Position numbers and translations under genes: made by a program. From assembly GCF_900996235.1 (NCBI RefSeq), contig NZ_CAAJGM010000241.1, positions 216,003 through 280,002 on the forward strand: 64,000 nt of DNA. The letters run 5' to 3'. This DNA is from Paraburkholderia sp. BCC1885. GTDB taxonomy: Bacteria > Pseudomonadota > Gammaproteobacteria > Burkholderiales > Burkholderiaceae. Each line of letters begins with the position of its first letter. Positions within the stretch are counted from its first letter, which is position 1. The notes beneath the pieces are model-generated. The model did no database searches, was not told the origin of the DNA, and worked only from the letters and a program-made list of their open reading frames with translations. Shown piece after piece: positions 16,975 to 25,561 of the stretch.

Positions 16975-17241
16975 TTAATTCGTACTGCTATTCGATGCAG
17001 AAACGCCGACGACCTTGCTGGCGTTTGCCGACGAAGCCGCGGCCTGTTGCTGCAAGCGCGCCACCTGTTCGGCGTAAATCGGGTTGACTTCGGGATACGA
17101 GGAGTCGGTCACGTAGTTGAGGCCGTTTTGCTGGGCCTCGATCAGTTCCTGATACACCTGCGCGCGAGTCTTCCCTTCTGCGAAGGCGCTGGACGAGGCA
17201 AGCACGGCGACGGACAGAACAGCAAAGGCAATTTTCTTCAT
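16975..17241 (-). CDS. DUF4148 secreted protein, copy 2
   Basis: 88 residues with a near-identical signal peptide to copy 1 (MKKIAFAVLSVAVLASSSAFA). The core reads KTRAQVYQELIEAQQNG and SYPEVNPIYAEQVARLQ, clearly paralogous to copy 1. The ATG at 17241 has CCGGAGTT before it. Its 5' region faces the orphan response regulator at 17524, which could control it. Tandem copies with conserved cores but different tails suggest duplication followed by divergence of the tail. Confidence 0.88.
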   Translation of the reverse strand: MKKIAFAVLSVAVLASSSAFAEGKTRAQVYQELIEAQQNGLNYVTDSSYPEVNPIYAEQVARLQQQAAASSANASKVVGVSASNSSTN

Positions 17242-17523
17242 GATGAACTCCGGTGAGTTTGGGTCAGCCTACGTATGGGAGAACCCATCCGGCCAGTCTT
17301 TTATTCCCGGCAATGTGAAAAAACACGTGCCAAGCGAGAAAAATTTCGTTGGCGTACAAAACCTTGTCACACAGGAACCGACGGGGGAATAAATCAGGCA
17401 CTGGCCGTGTTAGCGCCTACGAACAGGTCCATCGCTGCTCGCACGATTAGCAATGGACACGTGGCCGAATCATTCGGACCCGCACCTGCGAAGAAACCCG
17501 TGCATCTGAACGCAGAGCAGCCC

Positions 17524-18198
17524 ATGCGAAATGTCTTGACCATCGAAGGTGGCGAACGCGTCACGCGCAGCTTTGTCCCGACGCTGAAGCAAAGCGGCTT
17601 TTGCGTCGACGTGGCCCTGTCGGGCCGCGCCGGCGTCACACGTCTGATGGCGCGACAGTACGACGCCGTGATTCTCGAACGCACGCTGCCCGATCTCGAT
17701 GGCCTCGCCGTCGTCACGACGCTACGCGGCATCGGCATGGATACGCCGGTGTTGATGCTCAGCGCAACCGCCGACGTTGAGCAACGCATCGAAGGATTGC
17801 GCGCCGGCGTGGACGACTATCTATGCCTGCCATTTTCGCCTGAGGAAATGCTGCTCAGAATGGAAGTACTCCTGCGTAGAAGGCCCGACCGCCTCAACCC
17901 CAAAACCGTGTTGCGGATCGACGAACTCGAACTGGACCTCATCAAACGCAAGATGGCGCATCAGGAGAGCGCCGAGAACCTGCAGCCCACCGAATTTCGC
18001 CTGCTCGAATTCATGATGCGGCATGCGGGCCAGGTACTGACGCGCACCATGATTCTCGAAGCGGTGTGGGGTATCCACTTCGATCCCAGCACCAACCTCG
18101 TCGACGTGCATGTGGGACGGCTGCGCAAAAAGGTGGCGGCGCTTGGCGCACGCCCCGTGATCCAGACCATCCGGGGCGCGGGTTACCGCTTTGGCTAA
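17524..18198 (+). CDS. Orphan OmpR-type regulator with phosphorylation-blind receiver
   Basis: 224 residues from the ATG at 17524. The C-terminal winged helix is normal (TEFRLLEFMMRHAG...VDVHVGRLRKK...TIRGAGYRFG). The receiver keeps its fold and the switch Ser80, but key residues are replaced: the acidic pocket reads IEGG instead of VEDD, the phospho-acceptor Asp is Glu (E52 in VILERTLP), and the conserved Lys is Leu (L102 in DDYLCLPF). It should therefore not accept phosphate; Glu at the acceptor may mimic it. No histidine kinase is adjacent. It sits between DUF4148 genes transcribed from the other strand. Confidence 0.88.
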   Translation: MRNVLTIEGGERVTRSFVPTLKQSGFCVDVALSGRAGVTRLMARQYDAVILERTLPDLDGLAVVTTLRGIGMDTPVLMLSATADVEQRIEGLRAGVDDYLCLPFSPEEMLLRMEVLLRRRPDRLNPKTVLRIDELELDLIKRKMAHQESAENLQPTEFRLLEFMMRHAGQVLTRTMILEAVWGIHFDPSTNLVDVHVGRLRKKVAALGARPVIQTIRGAGYRFG

Positions 18199-18412
18199 GA
18201 CGATGCGGATCAAACGATTACACGCGCATTCGCCGCGTCAACGGCTTCATGTATATCGGCTTTGCGCGCTGCTCAGTTATGTCAGCGCGGCCATGCGGAT
18301 GAGCTGTCCCGACACGGATACGCTCAAGCCGTGAGGCCGTGTTTGTCGCGCTCTGCGGAGACAGCGCGCGCTGCGCCAAGCCACGCCAAGTTGCATGGCG
18401 TTACTCGAAGCG

Positions 18413-19342
18413 CTACCAGTTGACGACCAAAGGATGCGTGACGCGGCTCGATGCACCGCCCGGTCCGGCTGGATCGGGATTGCCGAAACGCGGCAAGGCG
18501 CCGTCCGCGCGAGCCTGCTCCAATTCCATGCGGACCTCGGCACGCGTTTTCGGCTCCTGCGCGACTGAGCTCGACGGTGGCGTCCATGCAGGCACTGACT
18601 GCGCCTTCTGCACACCCTGCACCTCCTGTCCGCTCTGCGACGCCTGCGCCAAAGCAGGCGCAGGGGCCGGCGAAGGCGCTTGCGCCTCGGACGGGAACGT
18701 CAGCCGCGGTGCGAAGTTCATCTCGGCGTTCGCCGGAACAACGGACGGCGCGGAGCGCATCGCCGCCGGGGCCGCTGCTGCCCCGGTTTGCGGCGCGCGT
18801 GCATTGGCGACGTAATCAGGAGAGGTACCCGCCCGCCCGGCGGTCCTCCACGATGCACCATACCGATGCTCATAGCGTCCGGCGTACCGCGCCGCCCGCC
18901 CCGACCGTGACGACGCAGCCGACGCCGACGGCTCGACGGCCCGCGCCTCGCCACTCGCCTGTTCGCGCGCCTGCAATTCCCGCTGCAACGCCATGACCCG
19001 CGGGTCGTCGCGGTACAAAGCCCGCTCGGCACCGAGCGCGCCCAACAAGACTCGCGCGGAGGCGAGGTCGCCGTGGTTGAGGCTCGCTCGAACCGCATCG
19101 AGAACCTGCGTCACATGCGCGTCCGCCTGGTTCTGCGCGGCGACCTTGCCGGACGCCAACGCCGTCGGCCTTGGATGATCCGGCGCGCCCGCCGACGACG
19201 CATCGCCTTGCCGGAACCCGGATGGATCTGCGGGTTGACCGCCCGTTTCGGGCCGCAACGCCAACGCGGCTATCGTCAGCGCGCCGACCGCCATGCTGGC
19301 CAGAATCGCTATCTTCGGATGAACAATCGGGTTCGTGATCAT
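18413..19342 (-). CDS. Large DUF4148-type membrane-anchored protein
   Basis: 309 residues from the ATG at 19342, which has GGAACT upstream. One hydrophobic helix lies near residues 9-28, then a long Ala/Pro/Ser/Gln-rich, probably disordered region with basic segments, and finally a C-terminal KTRAEVRMELEQARADG followed by LPRFGNPDP, the DUF4148 signature. The two smaller copies carry the signature directly after the signal peptide, so this protein puts it at the end of a long spacer. It is convergent with the degenerate regulator. Function unknown. Confidence 0.75.
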   Translation of the reverse strand: MITNPIVHPKIAILASMAVGALTIAALALRPETGGQPADPSGFRQGDASSAGAPDHPRPTALASGKVAAQNQADAHVTQVLDAVRASLNHGDLASARVLLGALGAERALYRDDPRVMALQRELQAREQASGEARAVEPSASAASSRSGRAARYAGRYEHRYGASWRTAGRAGTSPDYVANARAPQTGAAAAPAAMRSAPSVVPANAEMNFAPRLTFPSEAQAPSPAPAPALAQASQSGQEVQGVQKAQSVPAWTPPSSSVAQEPKTRAEVRMELEQARADGALPRFGNPDPAGPGGASSRVTHPLVVNW

Positions 19343-19658
19343 GAAGTCAGTTCCGTCTTGTCGTATAGGCGGACGCATATCGGGTAGCACCGCAGACGCC
19401 GCCTAAGTGGCTCCGATGCCTTACATCCTCAATTACGGGCTTGCGAGTCACGCGGATGCGCCAACGTTTAGCCCTGGTCCGCCAGGACGGCCCGATTCAA
19501 GCGCGCCCTTTCGCCCACTTCCTATTTCGACAACAACGCCCAAGGACCACTTCTATTCGTCAGTTCAATCGGTGAATTCGCCGGTATGATCGGCCTGAGC
19601 GACCGCCACCAGGGTGTCGCCACATCGCAGACACGCTTTCAAAACACCGACGAACAAA
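19343..19658. other. Divergent intergenic region, no gene seen
   Basis: 316 bp between the large DUF4148 gene and the DUF2844 gene, which point away from each other. It must hold both promoters. I see no convincing -35/-10 pair, palindromic operator or coding frame; the stretch is locally less GC-rich around 19540-19580. Confidence 0.5.
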
Positions 19659-20159
19659 ATGACAAAAGGCCACCTTCGCAACCTGATGCTGTTCGCCGTG
19701 CTCGCCACGGATCTCGCCGCGCTCACGCCTGCTCACGCGGCGCTCGGAAGCGCGCCCACCTACGCAATGAAGGCCCACGCCGCAAGCAACGGCACCGGCG
19801 GCACCGCGCAACTCACAGCGGCATCCGGTAGCGCCGCGGCGAGCTTCACCGTGAACCAGACCACGCTCCCCTCGGGCACTGTCGTCAACGAGTACGTGGC
19901 GGCCAACAACACCGTATTCGCCCTGAGCTGGCATGGTCCGACGCAAGCGCCGCTGCAGACGCTCCTGGGAAGCTACTTCCCCGCCTATGTCGATGGCCTC
20001 GCCGCGGTGCACGCAGCCAACGGAGGCGGTCACGGACCGGCCGCCGTGCATCAATCGGCGCTCGTCGTCGAAACCGGCGGCCACATGGGCGCGTTCTCCG
20101 GCAGGGCGTATCTGCCGCGCGCCCTGCCCCAGGGCGTCAGCGCCGACGACATCAAATAA
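19659..20159 (+). CDS. DUF2844 secreted protein
   Basis: 166 residues from the ATG at 19659. A Sec signal peptide ends near AHA-A (about residue 27) and the mature start ALGSAPTY is typical of DUF2844. The domain runs through NEYVAANNTVFALSWHGP and ends with ALPQGVSADDIK. The family is found mainly in Burkholderia and relatives, almost always just before a DUF3443 gene, as here (31 bp gap), so the two products probably work together in the periplasm. No catalytic motif is visible. Confidence 0.85.
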   Translation: MTKGHLRNLMLFAVLATDLAALTPAHAALGSAPTYAMKAHAASNGTGGTAQLTAASGSAAASFTVNQTTLPSGTVVNEYVAANNTVFALSWHGPTQAPLQTLLGSYFPAYVDGLAAVHAANGGGHGPAAVHQSALVVETGGHMGAFSGRAYLPRALPQGVSADDIK

Positions 20160-20190
20160 ATTGCCCGGAACAATTAGAAGAGGAAACAAC

Positions 20191-21507
20191 ATGCGCCAGA
20201 TTGCATGGATCATCGCCGTGACGCTCGGTCTTTGTGTCGCCGGATGCGGCGGCGGCGGTGGCAATAATAGTTCCGCGCCGGCCGCGACCAATTCATCGAA
20301 CAGCCCCAGCACGACAAGCAGTCCCGTCGGCAATACACCCGATACCGCCGCCAGTAACGCGCTGGCCGTCGACGCGTCCGCCGTGCCCACGGCCGTGAAC
20401 TCGACCAATGCGATACCCGTCACGGTATCCAACACCGGCATCCCGAATCAGCCGATGGTCAGTGTCACCGTGTGCGGCAGCGGCAGCGCGACCACAGGCA
20501 ACTGCACGACGATTCCGAACGTGCTGCTCGACACGGGTTCATACGGGTTGCGGCTGTTCCGCTCGGTCATTCCGGACAGCACGTTCAGCGCATTCGCACC
20601 GGTGACGGACAGCGGTTCTGGCCTGCCGCTCGCCGAATGTGCGGTGTTCGTCAGCGCCTATGGATGGGGCACGGTGCATCAGGCAAACGTGAAGCTCGGC
20701 AGCGAAATCGCCACCCAGGTGCCGATTCTCGTGATGGCCGACCCGGCGCTGACGGCCCCGCCGCCAAGCCCCTGCGTCACCGGTACGGAACTGACGGCGC
20801 CGGCCGCGCTGGGTGCGAATGGCATCCTCGGGGTCGGCCCGAACGTGCAGGACTGCGGCATCGGTTGCGTGCTCGCCACCCAAGACCAGTTCTATTACAC
20901 GAGCGCGGGCAATGTCACGACTGCACCGATCGCGAAGCAGGTCGCCAATCCCGCCGCGATGTTCACGCAAGACAACAACGGCCTGATTCTGGAGATGGCG
21001 CAGGTGGCCGATAGCGGCGCTGCCACCGGAAGCGGCACACTGGTGTTCGGCATCGACACGCAGAGCAACAACGCGTTGCAGGGAACCAGCGCGACGCTGA
21101 TTCCCACCGACTCGGGCGGCAACTTCACGGCCGCCTTCAACGGCGCCACGCTGCAGGACGGCGCGTTTTTCGATTCCGGATCGACGGCCATGTTCTTCGG
21201 CGACACCTCGATCGATCACGCCAGCAGCAACGAAAGTTCGCTGTATATCCCGGCCACGACGGTGGGCCGCATGGCGACGCTGTTCACAGGCAGTGCGAGC
21301 ACCGCCAGCGTCGGCTTCAATATTGCGAACGGCCTCACACTGAGCGCGTCGGGCAACAATGCGTTCAACGATATCGGCGCCTTTTCGAGCGGTACGCTGG
21401 ACTTCGGTCTGCCGTTCTTCTACGGGCGTCACGTGTACTACGGCTTCGCGGGCAAAACATCCTCGGGCGGCGGCACTGGGCCATACGTGGCATACGTTTC
21501 GAACTGA
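20191..21507 (+). CDS. DUF3443 lipoprotein with pepsin-like motif set
   Basis: 438 residues; AGAGGAAAC precedes the ATG. The signal peptide ends in the lipobox CVAGC, and a Gly/Asn/Ser/Thr-rich linker of about 80 residues follows, as for a surface or periplasmic lipoprotein. The family is labelled unknown, but four motifs line up with bilobal aspartic proteases: LLDTGSYGLRL (Asp114), NGILGVGPN about 97 residues on, FFDSGSTAMFF (Asp328), and GLPFFYGRHVYYGF near the C terminus. The spacings are close to those of pepsin. Protease activity is inference. Co-transcribed with DUF2844. Confidence 0.85.
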   Translation: MRQIAWIIAVTLGLCVAGCGGGGGNNSSAPAATNSSNSPSTTSSPVGNTPDTAASNALAVDASAVPTAVNSTNAIPVTVSNTGIPNQPMVSVTVCGSGSATTGNCTTIPNVLLDTGSYGLRLFRSVIPDSTFSAFAPVTDSGSGLPLAECAVFVSAYGWGTVHQANVKLGSEIATQVPILVMADPALTAPPPSPCVTGTELTAPAALGANGILGVGPNVQDCGIGCVLATQDQFYYTSAGNVTTAPIAKQVANPAAMFTQDNNGLILEMAQVADSGAATGSGTLVFGIDTQSNNALQGTSATLIPTDSGGNFTAAFNGATLQDGAFFDSGSTAMFFGDTSIDHASSNESSLYIPATTVGRMATLFTGSASTASVGFNIANGLTLSASGNNAFNDIGAFSSGTLDFGLPFFYGRHVYYGFAGKTSSGGGTGPYVAYVSN

Positions 21508-21530
21508 ACCGGCTCTTGCCGTTCAGTGCG

Positions 21531-21565
21531 GCGCGTTAGCGGGCCCACGGGCCTTGCTAACGCGC
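21531..21565. terminator. Large stem-loop after the DUF3443 gene
   Basis: GCGCGTTAGC (21531-21540) pairs with GCTAACGCGC (21556-21565), and inside it GGCCC (21542-21546) pairs with GGGCC (21549-21553). There is no T run, so termination without Rho is uncertain, but the position 24 bp after the stop codon fits a 3' end or mRNA-stabilising hairpin. Confidence 0.5.
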
Positions 21566-21690
21566 GCCGACGTCGCATTACGCCGCGTCGTCGCGGCTTC
21601 GATCATGGCCGTAACACGGCCACTTCGACAATCATCCGCATGGCATGCGGTATCATGCCCAACGGCACTGATATCCGATGGGAGTGCACT

Positions 21691-21870
21691 ATGCGCGATG
21701 CCCGGATTTTTGTTGCAGCGCTTCTAGCGACGCTGTTTGTACAAATTCTTCAGCCGGGCGTCGATATTCCCTACTGGAAAGACCTCACGTCAGCGGCCGT
21801 GGCCACGGCGGCCGTGGCTGTGTTTTACCGCGTCGGCGATTACGGCAGGCGGCATCAACGAGAGAAATAA
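21691..21870 (+). CDS. Small membrane protein (59 residues)
   Basis: The ATG at 21691 has GGAG nine bases upstream. The product has two hydrophobic segments (about 5-20 and 32-47) around a PGVDIPYWKD turn and a basic tail. It resembles small holin-like or accessory membrane proteins only in layout; I do not recognise the family. The lplT gene starts 73 bp downstream on the same strand, so co-transcription is possible. Confidence 0.55.
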   Translation: MRDARIFVAALLATLFVQILQPGVDIPYWKDLTSAAVATAAVAVFYRVGDYGRRHQREK

Positions 21871-21943
21871 CGGACATGAAAACCGCCTCATCCGCTACGA
21901 CTCATACATTCAGCAAGCCCTGCTTGTCTGAATCCGGACGCGC

Positions 21944-23233
21944 ATGAAACGAGGCTTCTACACGATCATCGCCGCGCAGTTCTTCTCCTCGCTTGCCGAC
22001 AACGCACTGCTGATCGCAGCGATCGCCCTTCTCGCCGAGCAACATGCGCCGCCCTGGATGACGCCGGTGCTCAAGCTGTTTTTCGTGCTGTCCTATGTGG
22101 CGCTGGCCGCTTTCGTGGGGGCCTTCGCCGACGCCTTCCCCAAGGGGCGCGTCATGTTCGGCACCAACCTCGTCAAGGTGGTGGGCTGCGTGGCCATGCT
22201 GGCCGGCGTGCCGCCGCTGATTTCATACGGCATCGTCGGACTCGGGGCGGCCGCGTATTCGCCTGCCAAATACGGCATTCTGACCGAGCTTCTGCCGCCG
22301 GACCGGCTGGTTGCCGCCAATGGCTGGATGGAGGGCACGACAGTGCTGTCCATCGTGCTCGGCACCGTATGCGGCGGCATCCTGATCAGTCCGCACATCG
22401 TTCAGCAGATCATGCACCGCGGCATGCCGTTCACCGGCCACGCCCCGCGAGCGGCCATTCTGATCATCACGGTCATTTATGTGATCGCCGCCGTCTTTAA
22501 TCTGCGGATTCCGGATACGGGGGTGCGTTATCCGCCGCAGCAACACGGCCCGATCCGGCTCGCGCAAGACTTTGCCAACTGCTTTTCGGTGCTATGGAAA
22601 GACCGTATCGGGCAGATCTCTCTCGCCGTCACGACGCTTCTGTGGGGCGCGGCCCAGACCCTGCAGTTCATCGTGTTGCAGTGGGCGCAGCATTCGCTCG
22701 GGCTGTCGTTATCGCAGGCGTCGATCTTGCAGGCGTTCGTCGCCATTGGCGTGGCGATCGGAGCGGTGGTCGCCGCCGCGAAAGTGCCCCTGCGCAAGGC
22801 CTTGAATACGTTACCGGTGGGACTCGCGATCGGCGGGTCGATCCTGTTGATGGCGTTCTTCTCGCGCGATCTGGTTCCGGCTGCGTGGATGCTGCGCGTC
22901 GGCGTCTATCATGTGCCGGCATATATTGCGGTGGCATGCGCGTTTCTGGCGGGTATCGGCTTTCTGTCCGGGTTCTTCGTCGTGCCGATGAATGCCGTGC
23001 TGCAGCATCGCGGACACGTCCTGCTTTCCGCCGGTCATTCGATCGCGGTGCAGAACTTCAACGAGAATCTCTCGATTCTCGTCACGCTGTGCCTCTACAC
23101 CGTCATGGTCTGGTTTCACGTCTCCATCACGACGATCATCGTCACATTCAGTTCCTTCGTGATCTTCGTAATGCTCCTGATCATTCGGCAGCACCGGGAC
23201 AACCGGCTCAGGGATGCGGCGCCGCATTGGTGA
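21944..23233 (+). CDS. lplT: Lysophospholipid transporter LplT
   Basis: 429 residues with about 12 membrane helices of the major facilitator superfamily. The N terminus (FSSLADNALLIAAIALL) and the segment YSPAKYGILTELLPPDRLVAANGWMEG are distinctive for LplT, which flips 2-acyl-lysophospholipids across the inner membrane for re-acylation. In enterics it neighbours aas; no acyltransferase follows here, as in other betaproteobacteria. MNAVLQHRGH in the C-terminal half is also conserved. Confidence 0.9.
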   Translation: MKRGFYTIIAAQFFSSLADNALLIAAIALLAEQHAPPWMTPVLKLFFVLSYVALAAFVGAFADAFPKGRVMFGTNLVKVVGCVAMLAGVPPLISYGIVGLGAAAYSPAKYGILTELLPPDRLVAANGWMEGTTVLSIVLGTVCGGILISPHIVQQIMHRGMPFTGHAPRAAILIITVIYVIAAVFNLRIPDTGVRYPPQQHGPIRLAQDFANCFSVLWKDRIGQISLAVTTLLWGAAQTLQFIVLQWAQHSLGLSLSQASILQAFVAIGVAIGAVVAAAKVPLRKALNTLPVGLAIGGSILLMAFFSRDLVPAAWMLRVGVYHVPAYIAVACAFLAGIGFLSGFFVVPMNAVLQHRGHVLLSAGHSIAVQNFNENLSILVTLCLYTVMVWFHVSITTIIVTFSSFVIFVMLLIIRQHRDNRLRDAAPHW

Positions 23234-23405
23234 ATCCACGCCACGGCGGGTGAAAATTGGGTTTTCGCCCGCACAATCGTTCAAGACGGCGCACGCCGTG
23301 TCCAATTAATATCTCAAGTTGACGCCGCCGGCACGACGCTGCTGCTCGCGCAAGGCGAAACCGGCCATGCCGCATGCGCGGCTACAGCAAAGGATGGAGG
23401 CATCC

Positions 23406-24287
23406 ATGCAGATTGGATTCATCGGTCTGGGCGTCATGGGACAACCCATGGCGCTCAATCTGGCCCGCGCGGGCACGCCGCTCATCGTGTGGAACCGTTC
23501 CGAAGACAGACTCGAACCGTTGCGCTCAGCGGGCGCCAGCGTCGCAAAGAGTCCTGAGGAGGTATTCCGGCAAGCAGACGTCGTCATCCTGATGCTGGCC
23601 GACGACGAGGCGATCAATACGGTGCTGGGCCGCGGCACGCCACAGTTCGGCACCCATGTCGCAGGGCGCATCGTCGTCCACATGGGAACGACCTCGCCTG
23701 AATACTCGCGCGAACTCGGCGCCGAAATCCGCACCGCCGGCGGCGACTACGTGGAAGCGCCCGTCTCCGGCTCGCGCAAACCCGCCGAGGCCGGGCAACT
23801 CGTGGCGATGCTCGCGGGCGAGAGCGCCGCCGTCGAAACCGTGCGTCCGCTACTTGCACCGATGTGCCATGAAACGATGCTCTGCGGTCCGGTTCCGAAC
23901 GGACTCCTGATGAAACTGGCGGTCAATCTGTTCCTGATCACCACGGTCACCGGTCTTGCGGAAGCGGCGCATTTCGCCGAGCGGCACGGACTCGACATGC
24001 AGCAGTTTCGCTCCATCGTCGATGCGGGACAGATGGCAAGCGGCGTCTCACGTGTCAAAGTCCTTAAGCTCGTGAACCGTGATTTCGAGGTTCAGGCTTC
24101 GATTACGGACGTGCTAAAGAACAACCGGCTTATTGCCGAGGCCGCCAGAGAGGCCAAGGTAGCGTCGCCGTTACTCGACATCTGCTACGCGCTTTACGGC
24201 GAGACCCTGGCGCTTGGACATGGACGCGCGGACATGGCGGCCGTTGTTCGTGCAATCGAGGCACGTACCGACTCATCAGGCGCCTGA
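23406..24287 (+). CDS. NAD(P)-dependent beta-hydroxyacid dehydrogenase
   Basis: 293 residues from the ATG at 23406, fixed by GGAGG before it. The N-terminal Rossmann motif is GFIGLGVMGQPMALNL. The substrate loop VEAPVSGSRKPAEAGQL and the catalytic Lys in PNGLLMKLAVNL mark the 3-hydroxyisobutyrate/tartronate-semialdehyde/glyoxylate-reductase group. DVLKNNRL lies in the C-terminal dimer domain. It is a cytosolic enzyme; which hydroxyacid it uses cannot be fixed, since no pathway genes adjoin it. Convergent with the beta-lactamase gene. Confidence 0.87.
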   Translation: MQIGFIGLGVMGQPMALNLARAGTPLIVWNRSEDRLEPLRSAGASVAKSPEEVFRQADVVILMLADDEAINTVLGRGTPQFGTHVAGRIVVHMGTTSPEYSRELGAEIRTAGGDYVEAPVSGSRKPAEAGQLVAMLAGESAAVETVRPLLAPMCHETMLCGPVPNGLLMKLAVNLFLITTVTGLAEAAHFAERHGLDMQQFRSIVDAGQMASGVSRVKVLKLVNRDFEVQASITDVLKNNRLIAEAAREAKVASPLLDICYALYGETLALGHGRADMAAVVRAIEARTDSSGA

Positions 24288-24310
24288 GTTCTTCTGCAAT
24301 CTCTCGCCAG

Positions 24311-24328
24311 GGCGGTCTTCCGACCGCC
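24311..24328. terminator. Short perfect stem-loop between convergent genes
   Basis: GGCGGTC (24311-24317), loop TTCC, GACCGCC (24322-24328). It lies between the dehydrogenase stop and the beta-lactamase stop. There is no T run, so it is a probable but not proven shared 3' end. Confidence 0.4.
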
Positions 24329-24340
24329 TGCGCGTGCGCC

Positions 24341-25213
24341 TCATGTCGCGGCGGCCGCCCAATTTACAAACACGGTCCCCACCTCGCGCAAAACCGCCTC
24401 GCGCGAATCCATACTGACATGAGGCGCGTCGTAGTACGCGGCGACGAGAAGCGGGGCGCGCCCTGGCGGACGCACGATCGCATAGTCATTCGTTTCTGCT
24501 TCGATGCTGGTTCCGGGCCGGTCGCCCGCTCGCCAATCCGCAGGCAAACTGGCGCGAAGCCGGTTAAGGCCGGGCTTGCAGGCGATCATCCAGCTTTCCA
24601 GTTGCGTGCGCGATTGGGCGCTTAGCACATCACCCAACAGAATGCGGCTTACCGCTCCGATAATGGCTTTGGGACTCGTCGTATCGAGCACACCGCTGTA
24701 TTGATTCGAGGCAGGCTCATACCGGTCTGAGCGCGTGACCGTATCATCAAGACTCCGAACGAATTGCGTCAGGGCAGCAGGACCGCCCACGCTTTTCATC
24801 AACAGGATAGCAGCCGTGTTGTCGCTGACTTCCACAATAGCCTGGCACAACGCGCCCACCGACATGGCGCCCTGTGCAACGTTCGCTTTCGTCACGGGAG
24901 AGGTAAAAATGAGGTCCTTCCCGGTGTAATTCACGAGACGATCGAGACGCTCTTTGCCGGCGTCGACGCGCGCAAGCACCTGCGCCGCCAGAAGCCCTTT
25001 AAAGGTGCTGCACATCAGAAAGCGTTCATCGGCGCGATACGCGAGGGTTCGACTTGAAGCGGTATCGATGGCGAACACGCCGAGACGTCCACCGTGCTGG
25101 CGTTCGATATCGGCTAACGGCGAGTCCGCTGCGTAGAGAGGACGGGTAACGTCAATCGCCAGCAGAAGCGGCAGACCAAGGATCAAACGGCGGCGCGTAA
25201 CGGAATGGATCAC
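24341..25213 (-). CDS. Class A beta-lactamase with altered KTG box
   Basis: 290 residues starting at a GTG (25213) after CAGGTAA. The signal peptide contains TRRRLILG, compatible with Tat export as for Burkholderia Pen enzymes. Active-site elements: S69-TF-K72 preceded by Cys, S130-D-N132, and E166 with N170 in the omega loop. The third box, normally K-T/S-G, reads R232-P-G234, within GDRPGTS. Arg at the first position occurs in carbenicillinases; Pro at the second is unusual. It should be a periplasmic serine enzyme, but the altered box leaves substrate range and even activity open. No penR/ampR-like regulator is adjacent. Confidence 0.88.
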   Translation of the reverse strand: MIHSVTRRRLILGLPLLLAIDVTRPLYAADSPLADIERQHGGRLGVFAIDTASSRTLAYRADERFLMCSTFKGLLAAQVLARVDAGKERLDRLVNYTGKDLIFTSPVTKANVAQGAMSVGALCQAIVEVSDNTAAILLMKSVGGPAALTQFVRSLDDTVTRSDRYEPASNQYSGVLDTTSPKAIIGAVSRILLGDVLSAQSRTQLESWMIACKPGLNRLRASLPADWRAGDRPGTSIEAETNDYAIVRPPGRAPLLVAAYYDAPHVSMDSREAVLREVGTVFVNWAAAAT

Positions 25214-25561
25214 TGATTACCTGTTTAATCGGGAGCAATTGTGTATAACTGAATGCGTAAGCCTTGCGTGATGTGGCAAGGCGCTACAACGAAGTCCGAA
25301 GATGCACAGAACTTTGAAAGCCGGTTGAATGCTCGCAGGAAGATTCCGCTTACGCAGCGTTACAAAGCGCCCTCTTCGTAATTAGCGGTAAGTCTTCCTC
25401 CCATGCCCACTATCGGCGTGACACGTTGCGCTGCTATGCTCGATGCGCTTATCTCGTCCGGCAAGTTTTTCCTATCACCGCCAGATACCCGAACCGCATC
25501 AGCTCGCTTTCCCGCCTCGCCTACATTTCATTCATAACACCGCCTGCTGCGCTCCTTGAAC
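25214..25561. promoter_or_regulatory. Divergent promoter region of the beta-lactamase and TPR/ATP-grasp genes
   Basis: 348 bp without a gene. Near the beta-lactamase start the minus strand carries TATACA about 30 bp upstream, a possible -10. GCCTTGC (25261-25267), 8 bases, GCAAGGC (25276-25282) forms an inverted repeat that could be an operator. No LysR T-N11-A pair specific to Pen regulators was recognised. Confidence 0.4.

Noticed and set aside
24341..25213. Reading the Cys before the catalytic Ser as proof of a carbapenemase
   Set aside because: Carbapenemases of that type need a second Cys near position 238, which is not present, and the KTG box is altered.
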